The notes below the pieces were generated by a model. That model saw nothing but the letters and a program-made list of their open reading frames with translations. It did not search any database and was not told the DNA's origin. DNA of 64,000 nt from JAFDZV01 sp964455525 (GTDB taxonomy: Bacteria > Bacteroidota > Ignavibacteria > OLB7), in assembly GCA_964455525.1 (NCBI GenBank), contig CAYVWR010000002.1, positions 1-64,000 on the forward strand. Reading direction: 5' to 3'. Both the position numbers and the translations under genes were made by a program. Position 1 is the stretch's first letter. Every line of letters begins with the position of its first letter. Shown one piece after another: positions 18,699 to 28,146 of the stretch.

Positions 18699-18984
18699 GC
18701 ACCTGTTGGATTCTCGAAGTCAGGGCTGCCATGCTGGCCGGGATATGTTCTGCACACATCGCCGGCCAGGGTCGCGACAGATGGCAGCCGTTTCAGGGAC
18801 GAACCTGTGGCATGGTCCGTGCCCGATTTGCCCGGGCAAGTTACTCAGAGGAAAGATTCTGATGAACCGGCCAGGTCAATTCGGTCCGGCGGCAACTTCG
18901 GCGTTACAATTGCGGTGCAGAGCTATATGATGGCCGTCTTTGCCCTTCATCCCGTTTTCTCCGTCTTCTCTATCATTCCAGACA

Positions 18985-21066
18985 ATGGAAATTTCCCTGC
19001 TTACCAATATCCTGATTACGTTCGGGCTTTCCGTCGTGATTCTGCTGGTCTGCCACCAGTTCCGTATCCCTCCGGTGGTTGGGTTGCTTCTGACAGGCGT
19101 GCTGGCCGGGCCGAACGGCCTGGGGATCGTTGGGATGAATCATGAAGTGCATATGCTGGCCGAGATCGGGATTGTTCTGCTGCTGTTCACCATCGGCATA
19201 GAGTTCTCGCTGGCAAAACTTTTTCAGATAGGAAAGACCGTGCTGCTAGGGGGGGGCTTGCAGGTACTGCTGAGCATCGGCATCGTCTATGGGATAGGGG
19301 TGATGGTGGGGGTAAGCAGCGGAGAGGCGATGTTCCTGGGGTTTCTGGTATCGCTCAGCAGCACCGCTATCGTGCTGAAAAGCCTTCAGGAACGGGGGGA
19401 GATGGAGGCGCCACATGGAAGGACATCGCTGGCGATCCTGATTTTTCAGGATATCATCGTTGTGCCGATGATGCTTGTTACGCCGTTGCTGGCGGGGCAG
19501 CACAACGATAATCCCGGCACATCGCTTCTGGCGATGCTCGGCAAGGGGATCGGGGTGCTTCTCCTGTTTATTGTCAGCGCACGCTATCTGGTGCCCTGGC
19601 TGCTGTATCAGATAGCGCGTACTCGGAGCCGGGAGCTTTTTGTGCTCAGCGTTGTGGTGATCTGTTTTACGGTGGCGTGGCTTACTTCCAGCGTTGGCCT
19701 GTCGCTCGGCCTGGGCGCCTTTCTGGCGGGGCTTATCATTTCCAACTCGGATTATAGTCATCAGGCGCTTGGCGGGATACTTCCGTTCCGGGATGTCTTT
19801 ACCAGTCTTTTTTTTGTCAGCATCGGGATGCTGCTCGATCTGAATTTCCTGCTGCGCGAGCCGTTGCTGGTGATCGGCGCGGTGGTTCTGGTCCTGCTGC
19901 TGAAGGGGGGGATCAACGCAATGGTTGTGCGCGTGCTTGGCCACCCTCTCAGAACGATGATCCTGGCCGGGTTGGCGCTAAGCCAGATCGGCGAGTTTTC
20001 CTTTGTGCTGGCCGCTTCCGGCGTGGCGGAAGGGCTGCTTCAGAACGATCTGTATCAGCTCTTTCTGGCGGTGACGGTGCTGACGATGGCGGCGACGCCG
20101 GTGCTGATTGCGGTGGCGCCGAAGATCGCCGACCGGCTTGCGCGGGCACAGGACGCCGGGATATCCGAGCAGGTGGTGATGGCTCCGGCAGAGGAGAAGA
20201 AGAAGGAGAAGCTGCACGACCATCTTATCATCATCGGGTTTGGTGTAAACGGTCGGAATGTGGCGCGTGCGGCGCGTGCGGCGAGCATTCCCTATATCGT
20301 GATCGAAACCAATGCCGAGACGGTCAGGCGCGAGCTGAAGAACGGAGAACTCATCTTCTATGGCGACGCTTCCTACCATGCCGTTCTGGAGCATGCCGAG
20401 ATAGCCTCGGCAAATGTGGTGGCGGTGGTCATCAATGATCCGATAGCCACACGCGCCGTGATTCAGGTGGCCCGCCAGCTCAACCCGGATGCTTATATCA
20501 TTGTGCGGACCCGGTTTGTACGGGAGATCGGAGCGCTCAAGGCGCTTGGTGCCAGCGAGGTGATACCGGAGGAGTTCGAGACCTCGGTAGAGGTCTTCTC
20601 CAGAATCATGGGACGGTACAGGGTGCCGCGCGAGGAGATCGAGCGTTTTATCAAAGAGGTGCGCCAGGATGAGTATCAGATGTTCCGAACGATGTCCGAG
20701 CTGCTGGTTTTCTGGCGTGGGCGTGCAAGCGATCTGCCCGATGTGGAGATAAGCCTGCTGCGGGTTGATCGGGGGTCCTCGCTCGATGGAAAGACACTAG
20801 GGGAGATTGATCTGCGCCGCCGTTATGGGGTTACGCTGCTGGAGATTCGCCGAAAGGGTCATGTGGTGAGCAATCCGTCCGGGGATGAGAGCCTTCAGGC
20901 TGATGATCTTCTGGCCGTCATGGGGCCGAAGGAGTTGCGCGACGCGCTTGCGGTGATCTGCTCGGCGGGCGATATACACCATCTATTCTCTGCCGCCCCT
21001 TCGGATACGGGTGGTTCGCACGAGGCTCTCGATGTTCCCGATGGTGGAGGGAGCGATGGGGAGTGA
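18985..21066 (+). CDS. CPA2 cation:proton antiporter (KefB type) with TrkA-N and TrkA-C domains
   Basis: The protein has 693 residues from ATG 18985; this start places the first membrane helix (LLTNILITFGLSVVILLV) at the N-terminus as in homologues. About twelve membrane helices follow, with CPA2 signatures PPVVGLLLTGVLAGPNGLG, LSLGLGAFLAGLIISNSDY and FFVSIGMLLDL. Near residue 410 begins a TrkA-N Rossmann domain (HLIIIGFGVNGRNVAR, NAD-binding Gly pattern), followed by a TrkA-C domain in the last 100 residues. Such proteins exchange K+ or Na+ for H+ and are gated by nucleotides or glutathione adducts; the ion here is not determined. It sits divergent from the molybdoenzyme, with no ancillary KefF-like gene nearby. 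Confidence 0.92.
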   Translation: MEISLLTNILITFGLSVVILLVCHQFRIPPVVGLLLTGVLAGPNGLGIVGMNHEVHMLAEIGIVLLLFTIGIEFSLAKLFQIGKTVLLGGGLQVLLSIGIVYGIGVMVGVSSGEAMFLGFLVSLSSTAIVLKSLQERGEMEAPHGRTSLAILIFQDIIVVPMMLVTPLLAGQHNDNPGTSLLAMLGKGIGVLLLFIVSARYLVPWLLYQIARTRSRELFVLSVVVICFTVAWLTSSVGLSLGLGAFLAGLIISNSDYSHQALGGILPFRDVFTSLFFVSIGMLLDLNFLLREPLLVIGAVVLVLLLKGGINAMVVRVLGHPLRTMILAGLALSQIGEFSFVLAASGVAEGLLQNDLYQLFLAVTVLTMAATPVLIAVAPKIADRLARAQDAGISEQVVMAPAEEKKKEKLHDHLIIIGFGVNGRNVARAARAASIPYIVIETNAETVRRELKNGELIFYGDASYHAVLEHAEIASANVVAVVINDPIATRAVIQVARQLNPDAYIIVRTRFVREIGALKALGASEVIPEEFETSVEVFSRIMGRYRVPREEIERFIKEVRQDEYQMFRTMSELLVFWRGRASDLPDVEISLLRVDRGSSLDGKTLGEIDLRRRYGVTLLEIRRKGHVVSNPSGDESLQADDLLAVMGPKELRDALAVICSAGDIHHLFSAAPSDTGGSHEALDVPDGGGSDGE

Positions 21067-21281
21067 GCCGCTCGGGAGGCGATGCGGTCTGCCTCCGGTT
21101 CCACAATGTTGGCAGAGAACGGCAGCGGTATGGGCGGACGTGCCTATGCCCATTTCATAGCCCGCCAACGCTATCTTCAGATTCCTCACTGCTCTGTGTA
21201 CCACCCGGCCGCCTCCGGCGCCCCATGTGATGTGTGGGCGTATGGAGTGGGGAGAACACCATGAAAAATATCTCCTACTGA

Positions 21282-21303
21282 TTGACAATAGTATACGGAA
21301 TAC
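21282..21303 (+). promoter_or_regulatory. TTGACA box and GTAT-ATAC inverted repeat upstream of the XRE gene
   Basis: TTGACA occurs at 21282-21287, followed by GTAT (21291-21294) and its complement ATAC (21300-21303) with 5 bases between. This lies 28 bases before ATG 21331. It could be an operator for autoregulation by the small XRE protein. No matching -10 box at a standard distance was found, so the promoter reading is weak. Confidence 0.3.
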
Positions 21304-21330
21304 TCGTCCGCCGGATTCTAGTTTTCGTAT

Positions 21331-21621
21331 ATGGTACCAAAGGATCTTGAAGGTCCAGAGTATGACGGAGTAGTCATCGGGCTGGAGCATGCCTTCGGCA
21401 AGGTTCTACGACAGCTCAGGATGAGTAGGAATCTCTCGCAGCAGGAACTTGCCACCGAGAGTGGGCTTGGCCGTACGTTTATCTCGTTGCTGGAGCGGGG
21501 GCTTCGCCGTCCGTCCCTCTCCACGATCTTTCTGCTGTCGCGCCCGTTAGGGCTATCGCCCGCGCAACTTGTACAGGCAGTGGATGAGAAGCTCAAAACC
21601 GCGTTTCGGCATCGCCGTTAA
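21331..21621 (+). CDS. Small XRE-family helix-turn-helix regulator
   Basis: The protein has 96 residues, a single-domain DNA-binding protein. The Cro/C1-type HTH covers about residues 19-80: LRQLRMSRNLSQQELA for the first helices, GLGRTFISLLERGLRRPS for the recognition helix and following turn, then LSTIFLLSRPLGLSPAQLV. It ends with a short basic tail (KTAFRHRR). Proteins of this size include phage repressors, restriction-modification controller proteins and housekeeping regulators; no methylase, nuclease, toxin or phage gene is adjacent, so the target is unknown. An inverted repeat just upstream (21291-21303) could be its own operator. A strong hairpin lies downstream between it and the convergent TPR gene. 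Confidence 0.85.
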   Translation: MVPKDLEGPEYDGVVIGLEHAFGKVLRQLRMSRNLSQQELATESGLGRTFISLLERGLRRPSLSTIFLLSRPLGLSPAQLVQAVDEKLKTAFRHRR

Positions 21622-21819
21622 CATCGCGGGCATGTGCGCTCCCAACATCTCCACGTTGACCTATCGGTTGACCTACCGTCGAACTTCTGGACAACCTTCG
21701 TCATGTGCATAGACGATGGCTGGCATAACACCGGGGCACGTTGCTCAAACGGCCCGAGAAGCACAGGCGTGGTTCCTCTTGTATACTATTGTGGTCGTGT
21801 ATCACCTTGAACTATGCAA

Positions 21820-21846
21820 CGCGCCATCGGCTATCCCGATGGCGCG
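21820..21846. terminator. Bidirectional hairpin between XRE and TPR genes
   Basis: CGCGCCATCGG (21820-21830) pairs perfectly with CCGATGGCGCG (21836-21846) around a 5-base loop, and GCA/TGC outside it add further pairs after one mismatch. It lies 40 bases beyond the TPR stop (minus strand) and 199 bases beyond the XRE stop. It is most likely the terminator of the TPR gene. Confidence 0.6.
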
Positions 21847-21885
21847 CTGCGCGAAATATGCCGGAAGAACCATGCGATCTGCCGA

Positions 21886-22380
21886 TCAGTTCATCCAGGC
21901 CTGGAGGCGCTCGGCGGCCTGAAGCGCCGATGTATAGTTTGGTTCCAGCCGGGCCGCCGTCCGGTACTCGTCGATCGCCACCTTGATCTCTCCCAGACGT
22001 TCATAGACCCGGCCAAGGTTATAGTGCGGAAAATGGCGGGCATCGTAGCGTAGGGCATCGCATGCGATCTCAAGCCAGGGGATGGCCTCCTCGAATTTTC
22101 CCTGCTTGATAAGGTATGCGCCAATATCGTTGTAGGGATTGCCGAAGTCTGGATCAACTCCGATTGCCTCCTTGCACTCGGTGATCGCAGCTTCATAATC
22201 CCCCTGAAAACTATATGTCCAGCCAAGGAAGGTATGGGCCTCGGCTGTGGGGTAGAGGTTGATCGATTTACGATAGAGGGCAATCGCCTCATCGAGCCGG
22301 CCGTTCATCTGAGAGCTGTAGGCAAGCTTGAAATAGCGCTGCGCTTCTTCGATCAGTGCTGAATACGACATGTTCGACAT
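21886..22380 (-). CDS. TPR repeat protein
   Basis: The protein has 164 residues, nearly all tetratricopeptide repeats. Units are visible as YFKLAYSSQMNGRLDEAIALYRKSINLYP, then an AHTFLGWTYSFQGDYEAAI unit, a NPYNDIGAYLIKQGKFEEAI unit and a HYNLGRVYERLGEIKVAI unit, each with the Gly/Ala-x-x-x-Ala and terminal Pro spacing of TPRs. There is no signal peptide or membrane segment, so it is likely a cytoplasmic scaffold binding another protein. ATG 22371 would also do as start. It is transcribed alone; the partner is not apparent from neighbours. Confidence 0.87.
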   Translation of the reverse strand: MSNMSYSALIEEAQRYFKLAYSSQMNGRLDEAIALYRKSINLYPTAEAHTFLGWTYSFQGDYEAAITECKEAIGVDPDFGNPYNDIGAYLIKQGKFEEAIPWLEIACDALRYDARHFPHYNLGRVYERLGEIKVAIDEYRTAARLEPNYTSALQAAERLQAWMN

Positions 22381-22628
22381 TCGACTTCGCGTTTCTTCTG
22401 GTTGTGACCTGGTGCCGCAAAGTTAAACTTTCGCGGCAATTGCATAGCCTCCTTCGTATCATCTCAAGCACGAAGAGCCGTTGGCGTTGAAGATGGCTGT
22501 GCAGAACGTCGGAACGGTCTGATCGCCTCTACTCTGCTTTCGGCTCTTCGAGACTCCTTCGGCTCCCCAACACATGCGTATGCCGTTTGGTTAGTTGCGA
22601 TTCCGTATGATAAGGCATTTCGGCTCTG

Positions 22629-24800
22629 CTAGAGCATACCGCTTCGTTTTCGGATGGTCCATTCGATGGCAAACATCGCAAGGGCCGCCACCAGCACCCA
22701 GGGATAGTTCCAGAGAGGGACATCGCTGGTTGCCTCTATCGTGCGCGGAGAAAATCCCTTGTGTGCAAGGATGTCCTCGACGAGCGTTGTGCTGGTGCGA
22801 GCCGTATAGAACCGGCCCCCGGTGCGTCCAGCCAACGAGCGGAGCAGCTCTGCGTTCATGGATGGTTGCAGGAACTCCAGGCCGATCTCGCCCACACTAA
22901 AGCGTCCCTCGTCCCTGCCGATCTCCCGGCCATTGGCGACGGCACGTCCCCCGAAGCTGTAATCCCCGGCAGGAAGATTGCTCAGTGCTGCCTCGTAGCG
23001 GCCATTGCCGCCCGGGGCAAGCGTTAGAGAGTAACTTCGTTCGGTTCCCTGCACCGTCACCGCTACCTCGGCATCGGCCAGCGGGTTGAAGCTTTCGTCG
23101 TAGACCTGCGCCAGCACCCGGACCGGCTCGCCGAGGTTGTAGAGCTGTTTGCTTGTGACGATGCGCACCTGCTTCTCCTCGTCGCGCACGGCAAGCCAGC
23201 GGAGAGCGTTGCCGATGAAATCCTCCAGCACTCCCGGCGTCGCCTCGCCCCGTGCTGCACGTGGCCCGTCGCCGAGAAGCTGCCAGCGGTAGATGCCGTA
23301 GCCGAGCACGGCGAGCGAGCGGCTGCGGCCAAGCCTGCGCGAGACGATCAGAGGATCGTCCAGCGCCGTTGACCCCAGTTTTGTGCTCGCCAGCACCTCC
23401 GCCTCCGGTTTCGCCCGCACATTCGTTTCGGTGCGGAAGATGGGGGGCAGATCCTTCCAGGCATCCATCGTCCTGACGCGTGTGATGGGGCTGTTGGCTC
23501 CGGCGCCGGTCAGATCGGGGAATACCTGCATTTCATCACCACGGGCCGCCCCAAACGATACCGGCAGAAGCGACTCCAGCTCCTTCAATCTGTTGATGTC
23601 CAGATTGGAGCCCATGATGAGAAAGATCGGCAGGTTCCCTTTCTGCACGGCGGACTTTACCATCTGGATCGTTTCGGGACGGGTTGTCGCTGTTGGAAAA
23701 TCGACCAGCACAACCGCCTCGGCCTGCTGAAACGATGCCGGTTCCAGTTTCCCGTCGATGAACTCGCCCGTAGTGCCCCGCTGGATGAATGTCCGTACGT
23801 CGATATTCCTGTCCTGGCCGAGAAGGCGACGCAGAAACGCGACGTCGGGGTTGGGGCCTCCTGCCAGGAGAACATAGCGGCGCTTGTCCGATTTCACCTT
23901 TACAAACACAGACCGGCTGTTGTTTTTCTCGGTGAGTTCCGAGCCACCCCCGCCGATATCGGCGCGAAGTTTTGCCACCCCTTCGGAACGGGGCTTATAC
24001 GTGAAATTTGCGAGATAATCGTTGGTTCCCGTGGCTAGGGCAATCTGCTGTGTGGCAACAACGCCCTGATCGTCGCGGAGGGTTACCGTGGCGGTACCAC
24101 CATCATAACCGGCGGATTTCAGGCGTACCTCCACCGGCAGCTCGGTGCCGAGATAGGTGACCTCGTTGGTAATGATCTGCTGTACGGAAAGATCGCGTGG
24201 CTCGGTGGAATCGCCAAGGCCAACTGCATAGACCGGCACGCCCAGCCCTTCGGCGGCGAAGAGCGGGTTTGCGCCTGAGTTATACCGTCCATCGCTCAGC
24301 AGAATGATTGCGCGGACATTGTTACGGCGAAGCGAGTCGGCAGTGAGGATAAAGGGCGATTCCAGCCGGGTTTCGCCTCCAGAGGCATCGAGACTGTCCA
24401 TGTCTGCCGGTACCCGGAGCGGCAGCGCCGAGTCGGAAAACAGGATGAAACTGCTGTTCGGGGAGAGCCGGGAGCCTTCCAGCACGGTTGTGATGGCACG
24501 CGCCTCGGCGATTCTCGATGAGTCCTGTCCGGCAAGCGTCATGCTCTGCGAGTTATCCACCGCAACGATCACCCGTGGCTCCTCGGCGTTCGCCTGGAGC
24601 AGGGAGAGCACCGGCTCGAAGAGTGCCACCAGCAGCAGTGCCACGCCAAGCGTGCGGAGCGCGACAAGCGTCCAGCGGCGGAGCGGTTGCACCGGGGGGG
24701 AGGTTCTCTTATACGAATACAATGCGAAGGCAAACGCTGCCAGGATCACCAGAGCCACGATCCAGGGGCTCGCAGCGAGGCCGAGAGTAAATGACTTCAC
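22629..24800 (-). CDS. Membrane-anchored VWA-domain protein
   Basis: The protein has 723 residues. Two hydrophobic helices lie near the N-terminus (about 13-29 and 44-64), followed by a von Willebrand factor A domain whose metal site VDNSQSM (Asp 82, Ser 84, Ser 86) is intact and continues with AIILLSDGRYNSGANP. Behind it are Ig-like beta domains (PVEVRLKSAGYDGGTATV), a class I glutamine-amidotransferase-like region (VLLAGGPNPDVAFLRRLL; VVLVDFPTAT), another Ig-like segment, and a C-terminal helix (WVLVAALAMFAIEWTI) with a basic tail. This layout is seen in large BatA-like proteins of the FCB group. The bulk should be periplasmic. The usual companions (MoxR ATPase, DUF58, BatB) are absent. The precise role is unknown. 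Confidence 0.85.
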   Translation of the reverse strand: MKSFTLGLAASPWIVALVILAAFAFALYSYKRTSPPVQPLRRWTLVALRTLGVALLLVALFEPVLSLLQANAEEPRVIVAVDNSQSMTLAGQDSSRIAEARAITTVLEGSRLSPNSSFILFSDSALPLRVPADMDSLDASGGETRLESPFILTADSLRRNNVRAIILLSDGRYNSGANPLFAAEGLGVPVYAVGLGDSTEPRDLSVQQIITNEVTYLGTELPVEVRLKSAGYDGGTATVTLRDDQGVVATQQIALATGTNDYLANFTYKPRSEGVAKLRADIGGGGSELTEKNNSRSVFVKVKSDKRRYVLLAGGPNPDVAFLRRLLGQDRNIDVRTFIQRGTTGEFIDGKLEPASFQQAEAVVLVDFPTATTRPETIQMVKSAVQKGNLPIFLIMGSNLDINRLKELESLLPVSFGAARGDEMQVFPDLTGAGANSPITRVRTMDAWKDLPPIFRTETNVRAKPEAEVLASTKLGSTALDDPLIVSRRLGRSRSLAVLGYGIYRWQLLGDGPRAARGEATPGVLEDFIGNALRWLAVRDEEKQVRIVTSKQLYNLGEPVRVLAQVYDESFNPLADAEVAVTVQGTERSYSLTLAPGGNGRYEAALSNLPAGDYSFGGRAVANGREIGRDEGRFSVGEIGLEFLQPSMNAELLRSLAGRTGGRFYTARTSTTLVEDILAHKGFSPRTIEATSDVPLWNYPWVLVAALAMFAIEWTIRKRSGML

Positions 24801-25312
24801 GAAATAACCTTGGGTCCGTTAGGATGCCTCACTGCCGGTAAGCCCGGCGAGGCATGGAGGGCGATGCGCCGCTCAACAAGCACGGCGCCACCAAACCGAC
24901 GGCCCCGATGATGTTTGAGTGCATCCGGGAGCACCGTTCCGAGTGGGGCACCGAGGCTCAATATACGTTCTGCCGTGCCTCGAAACATGGTGATACAGAG
25001 GGAATACGGATCGGATCGGATACAAGTGCCCTATCTTAATCCGAATCTCTCAACGGGAGGAGGATGCTTGCGGCAGTGCGAAGAGGCGGGCGGCCCGCCC
25101 ACATTTCCACTCCTAGCATCATCCCGCCCGGCACGGCGCCGACCTTCTGTAGTGGGCTTGGTTCGGCACACTGCGCGTATTTTAGGCTTGTATCGGCCCG
25201 GCACCTCTGGTCCGTGCAGAGAGATGCCGGGGCAGGAGCGGAGCCTGGTGCGCAACGGCGTGCCAGGGTAGCCGACCAGGAACTATGGACAACTGATCTC
25301 TACCGATTTCCC
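24801..25312. other. Divergent intergenic region between VWA gene and tsaD
   Basis: These 512 bases should hold two divergent promoters. A GC hairpin GGCGGG/CCCGCC is at 25085-25090/25094-25099. The tsaD frame is open upstream to 25064, but that extension has no family resemblance and passes through this hairpin. No other gene is supported. Confidence 0.5.
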
Positions 25313-26329
25313 ATGCCACGAACACTGCTTGCCATAGAATCCTCGTGCGACGAGACCTCCGCCGCCATCATTCGCGATGGCGAGGTGGCATCGCTTGTGA
25401 TCACATCGCAGCCCGACCATAGCATCTGGGGCGGGGTGGTGCCGGAACTTGCTTCGCGTGCCCATCTCACCTCCATAGCGCCGGTTATCACCGGAGCTAT
25501 GGATAAGGGGGGGGCAACATTCAAGGAGCTTGAGGCGATCGCCGTCACCACGGAGCCGGGGCTGGTGGGATCGTTGCTGGTGGGAGTGAATGCCGCCAAG
25601 GGGCTTGCCGTTGGGCTTGGTGTGCCGCTGATCGCCGTTCATCACATCGAGGCCCATCTTCTCTCGGTGATGATCGAGAACGATGTGGCGTTCCCCTTTC
25701 TGGGGCTTGTGGTCTCGGGCGGGCATACGCTTCTGTACAATGTAAAGGATATAGGGGAATACGAGTTGATCGGGGCAACGCGTGATGATGCTGCCGGTGA
25801 GGCCTTCGACAAAGGGGCCAAGCTGCTCGGGCTTGGCTATCCGGGCGGGCCTGCCCTGGACAGGCTTGCCCTGGATGGGAATCCGGCTGCTCATACATTT
25901 CCACGTGGCATCATCAGCAAGGGGGGGAATGATTTCAGCTTCAGTGGATTGAAGACCTCGCTTCGCTATTTCCTTCGCGACAACCATCCCGGACAGCTAC
26001 CGGAAGGGAGGGTGCTCGCCGATATCTGCGCCTCGTATCAGGAGGCGATCGTCGATACGCTCGTTACCAAGTCGGTGCGCGCTGCCGAGGAGAGGGGGCT
26101 TACACGCATTGCCGTGGTTGGCGGCGTGGCGGCAAACTCGCGGCTGCGGGCACGGATGAGCCAGGAGTGCGAGCGGCGAGGGATGAGCTATTATACGGTG
26201 CGCCCGATCTATAGCACCGATAATGCGGCCATGATCGGGATCGTGGGCTGGCAGAAGCTGCTCCGTGGCTCGTTCTCGCCACTGACGGTGACCGCGAAGT
26301 CGACCATGATTCGTGCGGCAAGACCATAG
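25313..26329 (+). CDS. tsaD: tRNA N6-adenosine threonylcarbamoyltransferase
   Basis: The protein has 338 residues from ATG 25313, the standard size. TsaD transfers the threonylcarbamoyl group to A37 of ANN-decoding tRNAs, working with TsaB, TsaC and TsaE (not in this window). Hallmarks are ESSCDETSAAI near the N-terminus, the metal-binding VHHIEAH (His 111 and His 115), LVVSGGHTLLY, GEAFDKGAKLLGLGYPGGP, DFSFSGLKT, VVGGVAANSRLR and the final Asp in YSTDNAAMIG. An 11-G run starts six bases after the stop (26335-26345). The gene stands between a divergent VWA gene and an rRNA methyltransferase, both on translation or envelope themes only by chance. Confidence 0.96.
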   Translation: MPRTLLAIESSCDETSAAIIRDGEVASLVITSQPDHSIWGGVVPELASRAHLTSIAPVITGAMDKGGATFKELEAIAVTTEPGLVGSLLVGVNAAKGLAVGLGVPLIAVHHIEAHLLSVMIENDVAFPFLGLVVSGGHTLLYNVKDIGEYELIGATRDDAAGEAFDKGAKLLGLGYPGGPALDRLALDGNPAAHTFPRGIISKGGNDFSFSGLKTSLRYFLRDNHPGQLPEGRVLADICASYQEAIVDTLVTKSVRAAEERGLTRIAVVGGVAANSRLRARMSQECERRGMSYYTVRPIYSTDNAAMIGIVGWQKLLRGSFSPLTVTAKSTMIRAARP

Positions 26330-26334
26330 AGAAT

Positions 26335-26345
26335 GGGGGGGGGGG
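26335..26345 (+). repeat. Homopolymer of 11 G
   Basis: An uninterrupted run of eleven Gs directly follows the tsaD stop. It is not followed by the GTACAC palindrome found at the tyrosinase G-tracts, so it looks unrelated to that module. Confidence 0.7.
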
Positions 26346-26530
26346 ATGCCTGTGTGCCGTATGCGGAGCTGTGGCAACCCTGGCAGAGCAGATGCCATAC
26401 GATACCCGCCGTGGCCGCACTCCCATAAAAAACAGCGCGCATGCTGAAGCGCTCCTTTCCACCGATGATTGGCCAACGACGGCAGATCAATACCGGCCTT
26501 TTCTAACATCCAAACAACCTACATCATCCA

Positions 26531-27865
26531 TTGAATCAGGTACACAAGACACAGGGAGAGGAACGGTATCCGGGGACGCCATTTCGTCTCGGGCATTGTT
26601 ATGAGTTGCTGGCGGAGATCCTGGAGCGCCCCGCTGTGCCGGCCGATCTGACCATCGGGCGTTTTTTTTCCCGCAAGCGCTATCTCGGGTCGCACGATCG
26701 AGGTTATATCGCCGACACCGTGTATGGAGTTCTCCGTGGGGTGCTGCGCTTCCATTTTCTTCTTGCCGGCGATTATCCCAAGATCTGGCCCTTGCAGGAG
26801 GCGGGGCTGATGCTCGGGGCATATCTGCTGGAGCGGAAGGAACCTGTCAGCGATGATGTCCTGCGCGAAGCCGTTGGTCTGAGCGGCCGTGATATCGCCC
26901 TGCTTCGCGAGCGCATGCAGGAGGCCCCGGCGATCATCGCGCTGCTGGAGGAGCCTGCGCGTACAGCGGTTCGCCACGGCATGCCGCTCTGGCTGGCCGC
27001 ACGGGTCCTGGAGCAGATGGGAGCCGAGGAGGGGGAGGCGCTGCTTGATGCGCTCGATACACAGGCCCCCATCACGCTTCGCGCAAATCGTCTTGTGAGC
27101 GATCGCGACAAGCTTGCCGAGGTGTTGCAGGGGGAGGGCATCGGCTCGGTTCCCGGCGCGTATGCTCCCGATGCGCTTCTGCTTTCCAGGCGCATGAATG
27201 CCAATGCCATTGCGGAGTTTAAGCTTGGCTGGTTCGAGTTGCAGGATGAGGGGAGCCAGTTGCTCTCTTCTCTGCTCGATCCCCATCCGAACTGGAAGGT
27301 GTTCGATGCCTGCGCGGGGGCTGGAGGAAAAGCATTGCATATGGCCGCCATCATGCGTGGCAAAGGCTCTATTACCGCGCATGATATCAACGAGCGGCGC
27401 CTTATGGAGATACGTCCGCGTCTGCGCCGTAGCGGTGCGCAGAATATACGGGTGATGAATCACGATCAGTATCAGCAGGGAAAGGAACGCCTGCGCGATT
27501 CGTTCGATGCGGTGATGATCGATGCCCCCTGCTCCGGCACAGGTGTGTTGCGCCGTACGCCGGGAGCCAGATTGACGATGGATGCGGGCATGGTGGAGCG
27601 GCTTACCGATCAGCAGAGGGAGATCCTTGACGAGTATAGCACGGTCGTGAAACCGGGCGGACTTCTTCTGTATGCTACCTGCTCGCTTCTTCGGGAGGAG
27701 GATGAGGCCCAGATCGAGCGTTTCCTTGCCGATAATGCCGGGTGGACGCTCGAACGTCCCTCCGCTCCGAACGAGATGATTACCGCCGAGGGATATTTCC
27801 GTTGTTTTCCTCACAGCCACGGCACCGACGCGTTTTTCGGGGCGTTGCTGCGGCGGCAGGGCTGA
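26531..27865 (+). CDS. rsmB: RsmB-type rRNA (cytosine-5) methyltransferase
   Basis: The protein has 444 residues. The N-terminal 150 are an all-helical NusB-like RNA-binding domain (GYIADTVYGVLRGVL; RTAVRHGMPLWLAARVLEQ). The C-terminal part is an AdoMet Rossmann fold: FDACAGAGGKALHMAA (cofactor loop), DINERRL, and the two conserved Cys motifs of the NSUN/RsmB group, IDAPCSGTGVLRR and YATCSLLREEDE. The domain order matches RsmB, which makes m5C967 in 16S rRNA; a different m5C position cannot be excluded. The only suitable start is TTG 26531, which has no clear ribosome site. It follows tsaD by 201 bases on the same strand. Confidence 0.88.
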   Translation: MNQVHKTQGEERYPGTPFRLGHCYELLAEILERPAVPADLTIGRFFSRKRYLGSHDRGYIADTVYGVLRGVLRFHFLLAGDYPKIWPLQEAGLMLGAYLLERKEPVSDDVLREAVGLSGRDIALLRERMQEAPAIIALLEEPARTAVRHGMPLWLAARVLEQMGAEEGEALLDALDTQAPITLRANRLVSDRDKLAEVLQGEGIGSVPGAYAPDALLLSRRMNANAIAEFKLGWFELQDEGSQLLSSLLDPHPNWKVFDACAGAGGKALHMAAIMRGKGSITAHDINERRLMEIRPRLRRSGAQNIRVMNHDQYQQGKERLRDSFDAVMIDAPCSGTGVLRRTPGARLTMDAGMVERLTDQQREILDEYSTVVKPGGLLLYATCSLLREEDEAQIERFLADNAGWTLERPSAPNEMITAEGYFRCFPHSHGTDAFFGALLRRQG

Positions 27866-28146
27866 GGGAGGGAGAACGTTCGGCTGCAAAGCGCCCTCTG
27901 CCGCATCTTCGTGCCAGGCTGATGATGTTCCTGTGGAGAAACCGGAGGTGCCACCGTGGTGGTGAACCTGGTGGCATCATACGGTGCCGATGGCGCTACC
28001 GTAGCCCCGGCCATGAGCTGCCGATTGCTCCCTATGGCCGGGCATGGGACGCGTGTGCCTGCGTGCTGTTTCCCAGGAGGGGGATATGATATATAAGCTC
28101 CGATAGACCGGATCGCCACCTCTCAGCCGTAGAGCTGCCGGGAGCG

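Noticed and set aside
21331..21621. XRE protein as antitoxin or restriction-modification controller
   Set aside because: No toxin, methylase or nuclease gene is adjacent on either side.
26335..26345. G11 run after tsaD as a fourth copy of the tyrosinase promoter module
   Set aside because: No GTACA/TGTAC palindrome or TAnnTTTG box follows it.
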